Positions 8,519 to 16,706 of a stretch of DNA of 64,000 nucleotides are shown piece by piece. The position numbers and the translations under genes are program-made. This DNA comes from Paludibacteraceae bacterium. GTDB taxonomy: Bacteria > Bacteroidota > Bacteroidia > Bacteroidales > Paludibacteraceae. Numbering within the stretch: the first letter of the stretch is position 1; each line of letters opens with the position of its first letter. Location of the stretch: assembly GCA_024401475.1 (NCBI GenBank), contig JAKSKZ010000001.1, positions 124,001-188,000 on the forward strand, in the 5' to 3' direction. The notes beneath the pieces were generated by a model. It made no database searches. It was not told the origin of the DNA and saw only the letters and a list, made by a program, of their open reading frames with translations.

Positions 8519-9277
8519 ATGGCTAACATAAAAAAAATCCTATTTCTAGACATCGAGACTGCTCCATTGACAGCTTCATATGCCGAGTTAGACCCTGTTC
8601 TTGCTCACCTCTGGGACGAAAAGACTGAACAGATGAAAAAAAGAGCCCCAGAGAGGTATGACGAAGGCTGTTCGGGCGAAACGATGTTTCAAGAAGCCGG
8701 AATCTTCGCCGAATTCGGCCGTGTTGTCTGCATATCAGTTGGCATCATTTACGAAGTAGGCAACGAACTTCATCTGAAAGAAAAATCGTTCTATGGCGAA
8801 GACGAGAAAAAACTTCTAACAGAATTCGCAGATCTTCTCAATAGACATTATAATGTCGTAAACGCATACAAGGACGAGGAGAACAACTACCTCTGTGGGC
8901 ATAACTCCAAAGAGTTCGACTTTCCGTTTATCGCCCGCAGAATGTTAGTTCACGGCATTCATCTTCCCGAGATTCTCAACGTGGGCGGGAAAAAGCCTTG
9001 GGAATGCAGATTCTTAGACACGATGGAGATGTGGAAGTTTGGCGACTACAAACATTTCACTTCCCTAAAATTACTTTGTGCCATTTTTGGCATTCCTACG
9101 CCCAAAGACGATATCGACGGCAGTCAAGTGGCTGGCGTGTTCTACAACGAAAAAGATTGCGACCGAATCGCAAAATATTGCGAGAAGGATGTTCTCGCTA
9201 CAGCACGCGTCTATCTTCGCATGAATGGCATGGAGAGCATTAAAGATGAGAATGTGGAAGGAACCTTTAAGAATTAA
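8519..9277 (+). CDS. Predicted PolB-like 3'-5' exonuclease
   Basis: 252 aa from the ATG at 8519; the frame is open to 8399, but a promoter box at 8476 makes that unlikely. DnaQ-fold (DEDDy-type) nuclease of the DNA_pol_B_exo2 class. Exo I is LFLDIETAP near the N-terminus. Exo II is CGHNSKEFDFPFIARRM (N...FD). Exo III is YCEKDVLATARVYLRM (YxxxD). These carry the four metal-binding acidic residues and the tyrosine. Stand-alone members are presumed to act in DNA repair or processing. It is followed after 42 bp by a periplasmic protein gene, with no promoter seen between them. Confidence 0.88.
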   Translation: MANIKKILFLDIETAPLTASYAELDPVLAHLWDEKTEQMKKRAPERYDEGCSGETMFQEAGIFAEFGRVVCISVGIIYEVGNELHLKEKSFYGEDEKKLLTEFADLLNRHYNVVNAYKDEENNYLCGHNSKEFDFPFIARRMLVHGIHLPEILNVGGKKPWECRFLDTMEMWKFGDYKHFTSLKLLCAIFGIPTPKDDIDGSQVAGVFYNEKDCDRIAKYCEKDVLATARVYLRMNGMESIKDENVEGTFKN

Positions 9278-9319
9278 GAATTAAATAATATTTTAAACTA
9301 ATTAAACAAAAAGAAGAAA

Positions 9320-9910
9320 ATGAAGAAGGTAGTATTTATGATGTTGGCATTCTTCTGCACAATGTTTGCAGCAAATGCAATGAAGACAAAGAGCGAAGGC
9401 GATCTTAAATGTCTAAAAGGACAAGAGTCTGTAAACTATAAGTTTACATACAACGACATGAGAGTCGGCAAGATGTCAGAAAAAGATTATCTTGACAAGA
9501 AGGTAAGCGAGTACAACGCAAAAACGCCAGGTCGTGGTGACGAGTGGTTCAACATGTGGGAAAGCGACAAGGAGAAGGTTTATCCTATCAGCTTCTGTGA
9601 ATTGTTCTCAAAACACAGCAAAATCAACACTGACAACTTGAGCGAAAAGCAATACACTATCGAGGTTAACACAGACTTCTTCGAACCTGGTTTCAACATC
9701 GGCGTAATGAGACAAGATGCTTACGTTAGCGTAACAATCAAGATTTACGAAACTGCAAACCCAGACAAAGTATTGGGCAAGGTAACTATCGAGAAGGCTC
9801 CAGGTAGAACTTTCAGCGGTAGCGACTACGCAGTTAGCGACCGTGTTGGCGAGGCATACTCTAAGGCTGGTAAAGAGTTCGCTAAAGTCGTTTCAAAGGC
9901 TATCAAGTAA
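9320..9910 (+). CDS. Secreted/periplasmic protein of unknown function
   Basis: 196 aa. The N-terminus MKKVVFMMLAFFCTMFAANA is a clear Sec signal peptide cleaved after ANA (about residue 20). The mature protein has alternating beta-type stretches (YTIEVNTDFF; AYVSVTIKIYETA) and a basic helical tail (AYSKAGKEFAKVVSKAIK). No domain is recognised and there is no lipobox. Codon use is strongly biased to common codons, which suggests high expression. It has a strong terminator just downstream. It may be cotranscribed with the exonuclease gene but is not obviously related in function. Confidence 0.8.
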   Translation: MKKVVFMMLAFFCTMFAANAMKTKSEGDLKCLKGQESVNYKFTYNDMRVGKMSEKDYLDKKVSEYNAKTPGRGDEWFNMWESDKEKVYPISFCELFSKHSKINTDNLSEKQYTIEVNTDFFEPGFNIGVMRQDAYVSVTIKIYETANPDKVLGKVTIEKAPGRTFSGSDYAVSDRVGEAYSKAGKEFAKVVSKAIK

Positions 9911-9930
9911 TAAAAAAAACATAAAAATGG

Positions 9931-9962
9931 AGAAGGCTGTTCGAGAAGGACAGCCTTCTTTG
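9931..9962 (+). terminator. Intrinsic terminator of the periplasmic protein gene
   Basis: The stem AGAAGGCTGT.C / G.ACAGCCTTCT (9931-9942 and 9947-9959) with a short loop is followed by TTGTTT. Confidence 0.8.
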
Positions 9963-10100
9963 TTTACCACATTCCAACAATCAATAAGAATCTATCAACA
10001 CCCATCGCATTTCAAACTTGCAAATGCCTTCACATTGAATTTTATTCGCATTGTCAAGATTATATTCTCATTTCATAAATGAAATGTCTCAAAGAAGTGG

Positions 10101-10108
10101 TAACTTTG
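10101..10108 (+). promoter_or_regulatory. -7 promoter box of the porin gene
   Basis: TAACTTTG matches TAnnTTTG and lies about 75 bp upstream of the porin ATG at 10183. Confidence 0.6.
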
Positions 10109-10182
10109 CACCCGCAAAATTCAAAGGGTTGCTTCCCCATCTCCATTGAATTTCACTTTGGATATTAATTTTTAATTTCGAT

Positions 10183-11331
10183 ATGAAAAAAACATTAATC
10201 AGCTTGGCAGCTTTAGTATTGGCTGCAACAAGTGCAATGGCACAAGTAGTTGTCAAAACAAATTCTGGTGATTTGAGTCTTCGTCTCATCGGTCGTACTA
10301 ACTTAGATTATGGACGCTATATTCCCCACAGCGACGGTCTCGATTATGGAGTTAAGATGAACGACACTCGTCTTGGTGTCATTGCTTCATTCGACAAGAA
10401 TTGGATGGCAAAAGCCGAAATATGCTACGCCAACAAGGCCATTTCTTTCCGTGACTTGTGGATTGGCTACTCAATCAACGACAAGATGAGTTTGACTGGT
10501 GGTAACCACTTCCAACCATTCGGAGCAAAAATCTTAGGTTTGGGCTACAAGTTCATCGAAGATGCACAAGCTGACTACGCCATCTGTCCTTCTCGTAAGA
10601 TTGGTGTCAGCTACGATTTCACATCAAACCCATTCAAGGCAACAGCAGGTATCTATAGCGACGCAAACATCGACAACCTTGGCGGTGCAAACGGAACCAA
10701 CCAAGGCTATTCTGCTTGTGCTAAATTCATTGTCCGCCCTATCTGCGGCGATAGCAGCGTATTTCACATTGGAGCAGCAGGAATGTACACAGACGTGGCT
10801 AATGACTACGCATTCTCAGTTAACCAACCTGAGACTTTCACATCAAGAAACATCATGAAATACACTGCCCCTGTAAGCCAAGCAATCAACATCAACCGTG
10901 GAGAGGCTGAAATCATCTATATCTACAAGCGTTTCTACTTCGAGACCCACGCTTTGACTGCATTTGTCAACATGATGGACGAAATCGATAACGTACAAAT
11001 GAACGGCGGTTATGCTCAAGCAAGTTTCTTGTTGATCGGTAAGAAGCAAAATTACAACAAGAAGACCGGATTGGCAGCCAACGCATCTCCTAAGAACTTG
11101 GAGGTTTTGGCTCGTGTAGACTATTTGGCAATCGACGAATTCGACGCTATCACAGAAAATGGTGTAGTAGCTACCCCAGAGCAAACAGTTAAAGACTTCA
11201 CGCTTGGATTGAACTACTTCTTCAATAAGAACGTAAATCTTCGTTTGAACTACTCAGTTGCTAAGGTTGAGGTAGGCGAGACTGAATTCACCAACAATGC
11301 AATTCAAACACGTCTTCAATTCGCATTCTAA
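10183..11331 (+). CDS. Outer-membrane porin (phosphate-selective porin O/P-like)
   Basis: 382 aa with a signal peptide MKKTLISLAALVLAATSAMA. The mature chain is a series of amphipathic beta strands separated by polar loops (SLRLIGRTNLDYGRY; TRLGVIASFDKNWMAKAEI; LGLNYFFNKNVNLRLNYSV). It ends IQTRLQFAF with a terminal phenylalanine, the outer-membrane beta-barrel signature recognised by BamA. The WIGYSINDKMSLTGGNHFQPFG segment fits the Porin_O_P family. Probably a general or anion-preferring pore. Single gene with its own promoter and terminator. Codon bias suggests strong expression. Confidence 0.8.
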   Translation: MKKTLISLAALVLAATSAMAQVVVKTNSGDLSLRLIGRTNLDYGRYIPHSDGLDYGVKMNDTRLGVIASFDKNWMAKAEICYANKAISFRDLWIGYSINDKMSLTGGNHFQPFGAKILGLGYKFIEDAQADYAICPSRKIGVSYDFTSNPFKATAGIYSDANIDNLGGANGTNQGYSACAKFIVRPICGDSSVFHIGAAGMYTDVANDYAFSVNQPETFTSRNIMKYTAPVSQAININRGEAEIIYIYKRFYFETHALTAFVNMMDEIDNVQMNGGYAQASFLLIGKKQNYNKKTGLAANASPKNLEVLARVDYLAIDEFDAITENGVVATPEQTVKDFTLGLNYFFNKNVNLRLNYSVAKVEVGETEFTNNAIQTRLQFAF

Positions 11332-11366
11332 TTAAGATCGAATCCAAGACATAAACACGAAACAGC

Positions 11367-11391
11367 GCCCCGGAAGTTCTACTTTCGGGGC
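11367..11391 (+). terminator. Hairpin downstream of the porin gene
   Basis: The stem GCCCCGgAAGT / ACTTtCGGGGC has a 3-nt loop, 35 bp after the stop codon. The trailing T-tract is weak (TTGTCGT). The rest of the spacer, 11392-11588, contains nothing recognised. Confidence 0.55.
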
Positions 11392-11588
11392 TTGTCGTAT
11401 AGAATAGACACACTATCCCCTATCATTTCCAACTACTCCAACAACTATAATAGATCTTTACAAATTCACTTTTTTTTCAAAATTTAGTAATAAAAGACAA
11501 CTTGCATCAAATTCCCTATATTCATCGAAATCAAATTATAAAAGGTACCTATATTTACAAAAGAACATCAAACTTTGGATTATAGGGG

Positions 11589-11619
11589 TTGACTTTCTTT
11601 ACAGATTAAGTTATCTTTG
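11589..11619 (+). promoter_or_regulatory. Promoter of rubrerythrin
   Basis: TTG (11589-11591) is followed after 20 bp by TATCTTTG (11612-11619), a good match to the Bacteroidetes TTTG-N19-TAnnTTTG promoter. It lies 30 bp upstream of the ATG. Confidence 0.7.
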
Positions 11620-11649
11620 TAGAAAGTGATTTAATATAAAAATAAAATT

Positions 11650-12189
11650 ATGGCTAATAAGTATTCAGGAACACAAACAGAGAAGAACTTGGAGGCTGCA
11701 TTTGCAGGAGAGAGCCAAGCTCGCAACAAGTACACATACTTCGCGTCAAAAGCGAAGAAAGAAGGTTTTGAACAAATCGCCGAACTCTTCCAAAAGACAG
11801 CAGACAACGAAAAAGAGCACGCTAAACTTTGGTTCAAAGAGTTGAACGGAATCGGTTCTACCACTGAGAATTTGGCAGCAGCAGCCGATGGAGAAAATTA
11901 CGAATGGACAGACATGTACGAAGGATTTGCCAAGACAGCTGAGGCTGAAGGTTTCCCTGAACTTGCTCAAAAGTTCCGTTTGGTTGGTGCCATCGAGAAG
12001 CGCCACGAAGAGCGTTATCGCGCCCTTTTGAAGAACATCGAGACTGCACAAGTCTTCGCCAAATCAGAGGTTAAGGTTTGGGAATGCCGCAACTGCGGAC
12101 ACATCGTTGTTGGAACGAACGCTCCAGAGGTTTGTCCTACTTGCAACCACCCTCAATCTTATTTCGAGGTTCATGTTGACAATTTTTGA
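11650..12189 (+). CDS. rbr: Rubrerythrin
   Basis: 179 aa. An N-terminal ferritin-like diiron domain has the ligand motifs E-x2-ARNKY ([12 protein letters not shown]), EKEHAK and EKRHEERY. The C-terminal rubredoxin-like domain has CRNCGHI and CPTCNHP as the four Fe ligands. Rubrerythrin reduces hydrogen peroxide with electrons from a reductase/rubredoxin in anaerobes, and is typically induced on air exposure in Bacteroides. It is slightly shorter than the common 190 aa but all metal ligands are present. Own promoter; cytoplasmic. Confidence 0.96.
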   Translation: MANKYSGTQTEKNLEAAFAGESQARNKYTYFASKAKKEGFEQIAELFQKTADNEKEHAKLWFKELNGIGSTTENLAAAADGENYEWTDMYEGFAKTAEAEGFPELAQKFRLVGAIEKRHEERYRALLKNIETAQVFAKSEVKVWECRNCGHIVVGTNAPEVCPTCNHPQSYFEVHVDNF

Positions 12190-12210
12190 TATATGATTGG
12201 GATTATAAAA

Positions 12211-12230
12211 GGGTTGCTTTCGGGCAACCC
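12211..12230 (+). terminator. Hairpin downstream of rubrerythrin
   Basis: The stem GGGTTGC / GCAACCC (12211-12217 and 12224-12230) lies 21 bp after the stop. The T-tract is poor. Bases 12231-12490 hold no credible gene or signal. Confidence 0.5.
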
Positions 12231-12490
12231 TCTCAATCCATAAAAATTCTATATTCTTGTGAATTACATTTCACCATAATAACACAACTAACATCTATAG
12301 CCTTATCCAAAGCCTGTTTCAATGTTTTTTTCCACACCTCATCAAATAATTTCCGGCTGATATATCAACTTAGTCTTCCCTTCGGTGAAGGTGAGAATGA
12401 AGACCACACTCTCTCGATCAAATCTCTTTTTAGTTAAGTTCTTTGGTATATCCATATACTCTCCTTGAAATCATCGTATAGCACGATAGA

Positions 12491-12522
12491 AAAATGGAGA
12501 AACCGAACGATTTCTCCATTTT
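12491..12522 (-). terminator. Bidirectional terminator-like hairpin
   Basis: A perfect 12-bp stem AAAATGGAGAAA / TTTCTCCATTTT with an 8-nt loop. The A and T ends give U-runs on both strands. It lies 38 bp past the stop of the minus-strand LprI-like gene. Confidence 0.75.
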
Positions 12523-12559
12523 GTGTTGGTATCGGGGGTGACCACAAGGAACCGCCCAA

Positions 12560-13399
12560 TTATTTCGAATTTCCCATGTTGCTTTCGATTCTCTTGTACT
12601 CCTTGACACGGTTAGACAATATCGTCAATTTGTATTGCTCCGCATCGATGGTTTGAGCACCCATGCCATTCGAATATTTATCGGCCAAGAGTTGACTGAA
12701 CTTCAATTCTGCCTCCCTATATTTCAACCATGCTCGTTGCGCACTTCTGAAGGTAGCCTTGTCGTCCTCTGATTGGAGACGAGACTTCATCATCCATTGA
12801 TAAATTCGGTTGAGTTCAGCATCCTCTGACGCCAACTTCTTCTCGATGGAGGCAAGATCGCTTGCCTTGTTGTCCGTACGGTGCAATTTAGAATCATCCA
12901 TACGAAGCAAGAAATCATGCAAGACATCCAATCTATGAGCATGATACGATCTTATCCTATCAATAATGTTCACTCTTGAAAGTGAACCTCCACCCATATA
13001 ATCATCACTCTCCTCCAACCGATAATACTTCAAATCTTCCTCTTTGAATTTATTCCAAGCCTGTTGAGCACTCTTCAAAAGAGCCTTATCCTCGGGGCGC
13101 AACATACGCTCCAATTTCGCATAATAGGCGTTGGAGAGGTTCTCGTAAACCGTTGACGCATCATCTATAACCGAAACCATACCAAAAGTGGTATATTCCT
13201 TGTCCAACGCTTTGTCTAACGCTCGATTAACACGGAAAGTATCTATGGAATATTGGTCCATACCTGGCTCACCTTGCTTAGACAACATCTTCTCATATTC
13301 CGCTTGGAAATGTTCATTACTGTAATCAGCCCAAACAACATTCGAGGCCAATGGCGTGGCCATCATAGCCATTGCTAGAAATCTTAATCTTATATTCAT
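12560..13399 (-). CDS. Secreted protein with two LprI-like (DUF1311) domains
   Basis: 279 aa. A signal peptide (MNIRLRFLAMAMMATPLASNVVWA) is followed by two homologous helical modules. Each carries the DUF1311/lysozyme-inhibitor LprI signature: LKSAQQAWNKFKEEDLKYY (about residues 106-124) and FRSAQRAWLKYREAELKFS (about 218-236). The E. coli/Mycobacterium LprI family includes an inhibitor of lysozyme, so this may be a periplasmic inhibitor, but the two cysteines usual in DUF1311 are absent and activity is unproven. It is the distal gene after a small, apparently frameshifted ORF (13413-13611). Confidence 0.75.
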   Translation of the reverse strand: MNIRLRFLAMAMMATPLASNVVWADYSNEHFQAEYEKMLSKQGEPGMDQYSIDTFRVNRALDKALDKEYTTFGMVSVIDDASTVYENLSNAYYAKLERMLRPEDKALLKSAQQAWNKFKEEDLKYYRLEESDDYMGGGSLSRVNIIDRIRSYHAHRLDVLHDFLLRMDDSKLHRTDNKASDLASIEKKLASEDAELNRIYQWMMKSRLQSEDDKATFRSAQRAWLKYREAELKFSQLLADKYSNGMGAQTIDAEQYKLTILSNRVKEYKRIESNMGNSK

Positions 13400-13412
13400 A
13401 ATTCAAAAAATT

Positions 13413-13611
13413 TTATAAAGGATCAAAGAGACTATCGACAATTCGATCAACTAAAGAATCAAAGGCAGCATCAGACGATGCATCCGTGACAGAGTCTGCC
13501 ACAACATCGCCAACAGAAGAGATAATCTCCTCTGATTGTGATTTGACCATTTGTGGGCAATCACTTTTTCCACCACCTCTTTCAATTATTCTTGTTTTCT
13601 TTATCAGACAT
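13413..13611 (-). pseudogene. Small gene with an apparent frameshift
   Basis: An ATG at 13611 lies 22 bp downstream of a perfect -7 box. It encodes MSDKENKNN and then hits TGA. One frame over, the sequence continues without stops as ERGGGKSDCPQMVKSQ and then an acidic serine/aspartate/valine tail ending DRIVDSLFDPL at 13413. The joined product would be about 65 aa. Either an indel has broken the gene, the read has an error, or translation starts later at the ATG at 13550 (45 aa). It sits 13 bp before the LprI-like gene. No homologue is recognised. Confidence 0.4.
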
Positions 13612-13632
13612 AGTAACAACGATTTTGGGCTC

Positions 13633-13640
13633 AAAGATAA
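13633..13640 (-). promoter_or_regulatory. -7 promoter box upstream of the small frameshifted gene
   Basis: TATCTTTG on the minus strand is a perfect TAnnTTTG box, 22 bp before the ATG at 13611. It probably also drives the LprI-like gene. Confidence 0.6.
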
Positions 13641-13649
13641 GCAAAAAAA

Positions 13650-13686
13650 AAAGAGGGATTGCCTCTCAATGAGAAACAATCCCTTT
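13650..13686 (-). terminator. Terminator of the second GPH transporter gene
   Basis: The arms AGGGATTG / CAATCCCT plus an inner CTCTC/GAGA make an imperfect stem. The A-run at 13643-13652 gives a U-run on the minus strand. Confidence 0.7.
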
Positions 13687-13712
13687 TCGTATAAGAATAA
13701 TTCAGAAGAATA

Positions 13713-14849
13713 TTAATTCTTAGCAGACTTCATCTCAGCAAGCTTCTTTGAATTCTCCTCAATCTTCTTCTCGTCAATTGTATAGAACAACAAAGCACCA
13801 ACACCAATAACAGAACCTAGTAGAGGGAATAAACAAAAGAGATTCTTAACACTGTCTGCCACATCTGGAGAAATTTGCGTGTTAGCCACAAATCCGATTG
13901 CAGCAAGAGCATAAAGAGGAAGTGTTTGAGCCAAAGTGTTACCCAACTTCTGTGCCATTGTAGCGGAAGAGAAGATAAGACCTGTAGCACGACGGCCCGT
14001 TTGCACCTCTGAATCATCAGCGACATCAGCATACATACTCCACATGATATAACCAGCAGGGCCAATGAACAAAGTAAACAATGTTTGTAGAACGATGATT
14101 GCTCCGATGTTAGTCTTGTCAACGAACAAAAAGCAAAGAGAAACCAAAGACGCCAATACGAAGCATCCGATCCAAGTTATCCTCTTACCTAACTTCCTAA
14201 CAACTGGCTGAATCAACATTGTTCCTACGATTGTCACTGCTGAAGAAATTGAAAGAAGGATTGTTGAAAGAGTTTCCCAATTGATGTTGAACCCTAGGAA
14301 TGTACCATTAACAACAAATCGAATTCCATCCTCAGCAGTTGGATCTGCTACAATATCTGCCACATAATACTTTGCATAGTACGCAGTAAGCCCATTGTGA
14401 ACGAAGATGAATACAAGCATTGCAATACCAGCAATAGTCAAGCAAATCCAAGGCTTGTTAGCAACAAGGTCTTTTACATCTTGGCCAAGAGGGTTCTTCT
14501 CTTCCTTAACAGGAGCAACACGCTCACGTGTGAAAAAGAATGTACAAAGAAGTGATATCAATACAACTATCGCATAAATACCAACAACCGTTGAGAACGC
14601 TGCAGTTTTTGACATACCTGACTCATTAAAATATCCAACAGTGATAAACAAAGAACCATATACTACAAGACATCCAACCTGAGCCATAACATTACGATAC
14701 GCAGAAACCGATGTGCGTTCTTGAGGGTTTTCTGAAATCACACCCATAAGAGCACCATAAGGTACATTCACCACTGAATACATCAAACGAAGCAATAGGA
14801 ATGAGAGGAAGGCGTAGATCAATTTCGTCCTACGGACGCCACTACCCAC
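13713..14849 (-). pseudogene. GPH-type sugar:cation symporter lacking its first ~108 residues
   Basis: 378 codons from a GTG at 14849 (GSGVRRTK then KLIYAFLSFLLLR). From KLIYA on, it aligns end to end with the neighbouring 14903-16567 transporter (VNVPYGALMGV, NPQERTSVSAYRN, IMWSMYADVADDSEVQTGRRATGL). It therefore keeps about TM4 to TM12 but lacks the N-terminal three helices and the conserved Asp-rich TM2 region needed for cation coupling in the MelB/GPH family. The frame begins directly at the T-run of the upstream gene's terminator, so there is no room for a promoter. It looks like a tandem duplicate that lost its 5' end; the rest is intact, so the loss is recent or an assembly artefact. 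Confidence 0.75.
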
Positions 14850-14882
14850 AAAAAAAGGCTTGCCCGGTAAAGAGCAAGCCTT
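14850..14882 (-). terminator. Terminator of the first GPH transporter gene
   Basis: The stem AAGGCTTGC / GCAAGCCTT (14855-14863 and 14874-14882) is followed on the minus strand by seven T residues. Those T residues directly abut the GTG of the truncated second transporter. Confidence 0.85.
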
Positions 14883-14902
14883 CTAAATATAATCAAACTA
14901 GA

Positions 14903-16567
14903 TTAAGCCTCTTTGTTAGCCTTCATAGCGGCCAACTTAGCTGAATTCTCAGCGATCTTCGCATTATCGATTGTATAGAATATCAAAGCGATGACACCAA
15001 GAGCGGCGCCAATCAACGGAACGATAACGAAGATTGTCTTCACTGAATCCTTGATATCACCTGTGATATTAACGTCATTAGCGATGAATCCAACCATTGC
15101 AAGTCCGAACAAAGGAAGTGAGTTGGCGATCGCATAACCAAGCTTTTGAGCCATGGTTGCTGAAGTGTAGATCAAACCTGTCGCACGACGACCTGTCTCA
15201 ACCTCCGCATTATCAGCCACGTCTGCGTACATACTCCACATGATGAAACCTGTAGGTCCGATCACTAGGGTAAACAAACAGTTCAAAACGATGATGGTTG
15301 AAAGTCCATCCTTAGGGATGAACAAGAAGAGGATAGAGATCAACGCTGACAACAAGAAGCAGCCGATCCAAGTGTTCTTCTTTCCGAATTTAGTAACAAT
15401 TGGCTTGATCAACATTGTGCCAAGGATGGTAAACAAAGTACCCAAAGAGGCGAACAACGCATAGAACAACTCCCAGTCAACAGTCACACCGAAGCATTTA
15501 CCTTCAATGTTATATTTGAAGAAGCTCAAGCGATCACCTACTTCAGGAGAAGCCTTCTCTCCTCTTGCGGACTCAGCCTTGATATTGACGCTCTTTCCTT
15601 CAGCATTTACAGTCTCGAAACATCTCTCGATAGCGACATCCTTACCGTCAACCTTGATGACACCAACTGATGCGGTATCAATTCTACCGTTCTCAAGGAT
15701 ATAGATTGGAGTCTTCTTGTTATCTTGAGTCTCAGTGATCTCCACTATCTTGCTACCTGACTCAACAACTTCAATGTCAGCCAAGAAGTATTTAGCGTAG
15801 TAAGTTGCGGCGGAGTTGTGACATGCAGTGAAAAGGATCAATGCGATACCAGCCAAAGAAAGACACCACCATTGACTGTTCTTCACAAGGTCGCCAAGGT
15901 CATCCTTCAAACTGTTGTTTTGCTCCTTAACTGGCTTCACACGCTCCTTGGTGAAGAAGAATGTACAGAACAAAAGAGCCATGGCAACTACACCATAAAT
16001 CAAAACCACATAGAAGAATGAGTTAGAGGTAGAAGCACCAGTCGCGTCCTTCATGAATTGAGCGAACTTCATCACCATTGCGAAGCTCAACCAGAAACCG
16101 ATTTGAGCACCAATGTTTCTATATGCGGAAACTGAATCTCTCTCTTGAGGATCCTCAGAAAGTACACCCAACAAAGCTCCGTAAGGAACGTTTACCACAG
16201 CGTAAAGAATTCTGAACAAGAAGAAAGTGATGTACGCATAGATCAACTTGCCACCCACCGAGAAGTCTGGTGTCATGAACGCGAATACACCTGCCACACA
16301 GAATGGAACCAATCCATAAAGGATCCATGGACGGAACTTTCCATACTTGGTGTTACATCTATCTGACGCACCACCGATAAAGATATCGATTACAATATCC
16401 AAATATCCGATAATCATCATCATGAATCCCGCGTCGGCTGGATCCAATCCAAAGATATCAGAGTAAAACATACCAGCGATACAAACGATACCCCAAAACA
16501 GATTACAAGCCAAATCGCCTGCTCCGTATGCGAGTTTTTCAACGATTGATAATTTTTTGTTTTCCAT
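14903..16567 (-). CDS. GPH-family (MelB-like) glycoside:cation symporter
   Basis: 554 aa from MENKKLSIVEK (an ATG two codons earlier, at 16573, is also possible). Motifs of the glycoside-pentoside-hexuronide symporters are present: KLAYGAGDLACNLFWG in TM1, IDIFIGGASDRCNTKYGKFRPWIL after TM2, VNVPYGALLGVLSEDPQERDSVSAYRN in loop 4-5, and MYADVADNAEVETGRRATGLI late in the protein. It should import a beta-glucoside, probably cellobiose, across the inner membrane with Na+ or H+. The usual length is about 450-470 aa; the excess is a polar insert at about residues 265-355, between TM7 and TM8 on the periplasmic side. It lies downstream of GH94, GH5 and GH3 genes. Confidence 0.9.
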   Translation of the reverse strand: MENKKLSIVEKLAYGAGDLACNLFWGIVCIAGMFYSDIFGLDPADAGFMMMIIGYLDIVIDIFIGGASDRCNTKYGKFRPWILYGLVPFCVAGVFAFMTPDFSVGGKLIYAYITFFLFRILYAVVNVPYGALLGVLSEDPQERDSVSAYRNIGAQIGFWLSFAMVMKFAQFMKDATGASTSNSFFYVVLIYGVVAMALLFCTFFFTKERVKPVKEQNNSLKDDLGDLVKNSQWWCLSLAGIALILFTACHNSAATYYAKYFLADIEVVESGSKIVEITETQDNKKTPIYILENGRIDTASVGVIKVDGKDVAIERCFETVNAEGKSVNIKAESARGEKASPEVGDRLSFFKYNIEGKCFGVTVDWELFYALFASLGTLFTILGTMLIKPIVTKFGKKNTWIGCFLLSALISILFLFIPKDGLSTIIVLNCLFTLVIGPTGFIMWSMYADVADNAEVETGRRATGLIYTSATMAQKLGYAIANSLPLFGLAMVGFIANDVNITGDIKDSVKTIFVIVPLIGAALGVIALIFYTIDNAKIAENSAKLAAMKANKEA

Positions 16568-16613
16568 AAACATTAAATTTTAAAATTAGATTGACTTAAG
16601 TTTTCATTCTCTG

Positions 16614-16691
16614 GTTAACGAAACGTATATTTATTAACCTTATTTTACCTTTTGACTCAACAAATGGGGCAAGGTTTAATTTCGTTAACGA
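16614..16691. promoter_or_regulatory. Inverted GTTAACGAAA elements upstream of the GPH transporter
   Basis: GTTAACGAAA occurs on the + strand at 16614-16623 and on the - strand at 16680-16689. The latter overlaps a perfect 10-bp palindrome TCGTTAACGA (16682-16691). Both lie in the 139-bp gap between the GH3 gene and the transporter, spaced by about six helical turns. It may be a regulator binding site; no such sites were noticed elsewhere in the window. Confidence 0.35.
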
Positions 16692-16706
16692 CTTTTTTAC
16701 GATTTT

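Noticed and set aside
12186..12656. Two overlapping ORFs of 83 and 63 codons downstream of rubrerythrin
   Set aside because: Composition is not like the other genes, one runs through the 12491-12522 hairpin, and no start context is seen.
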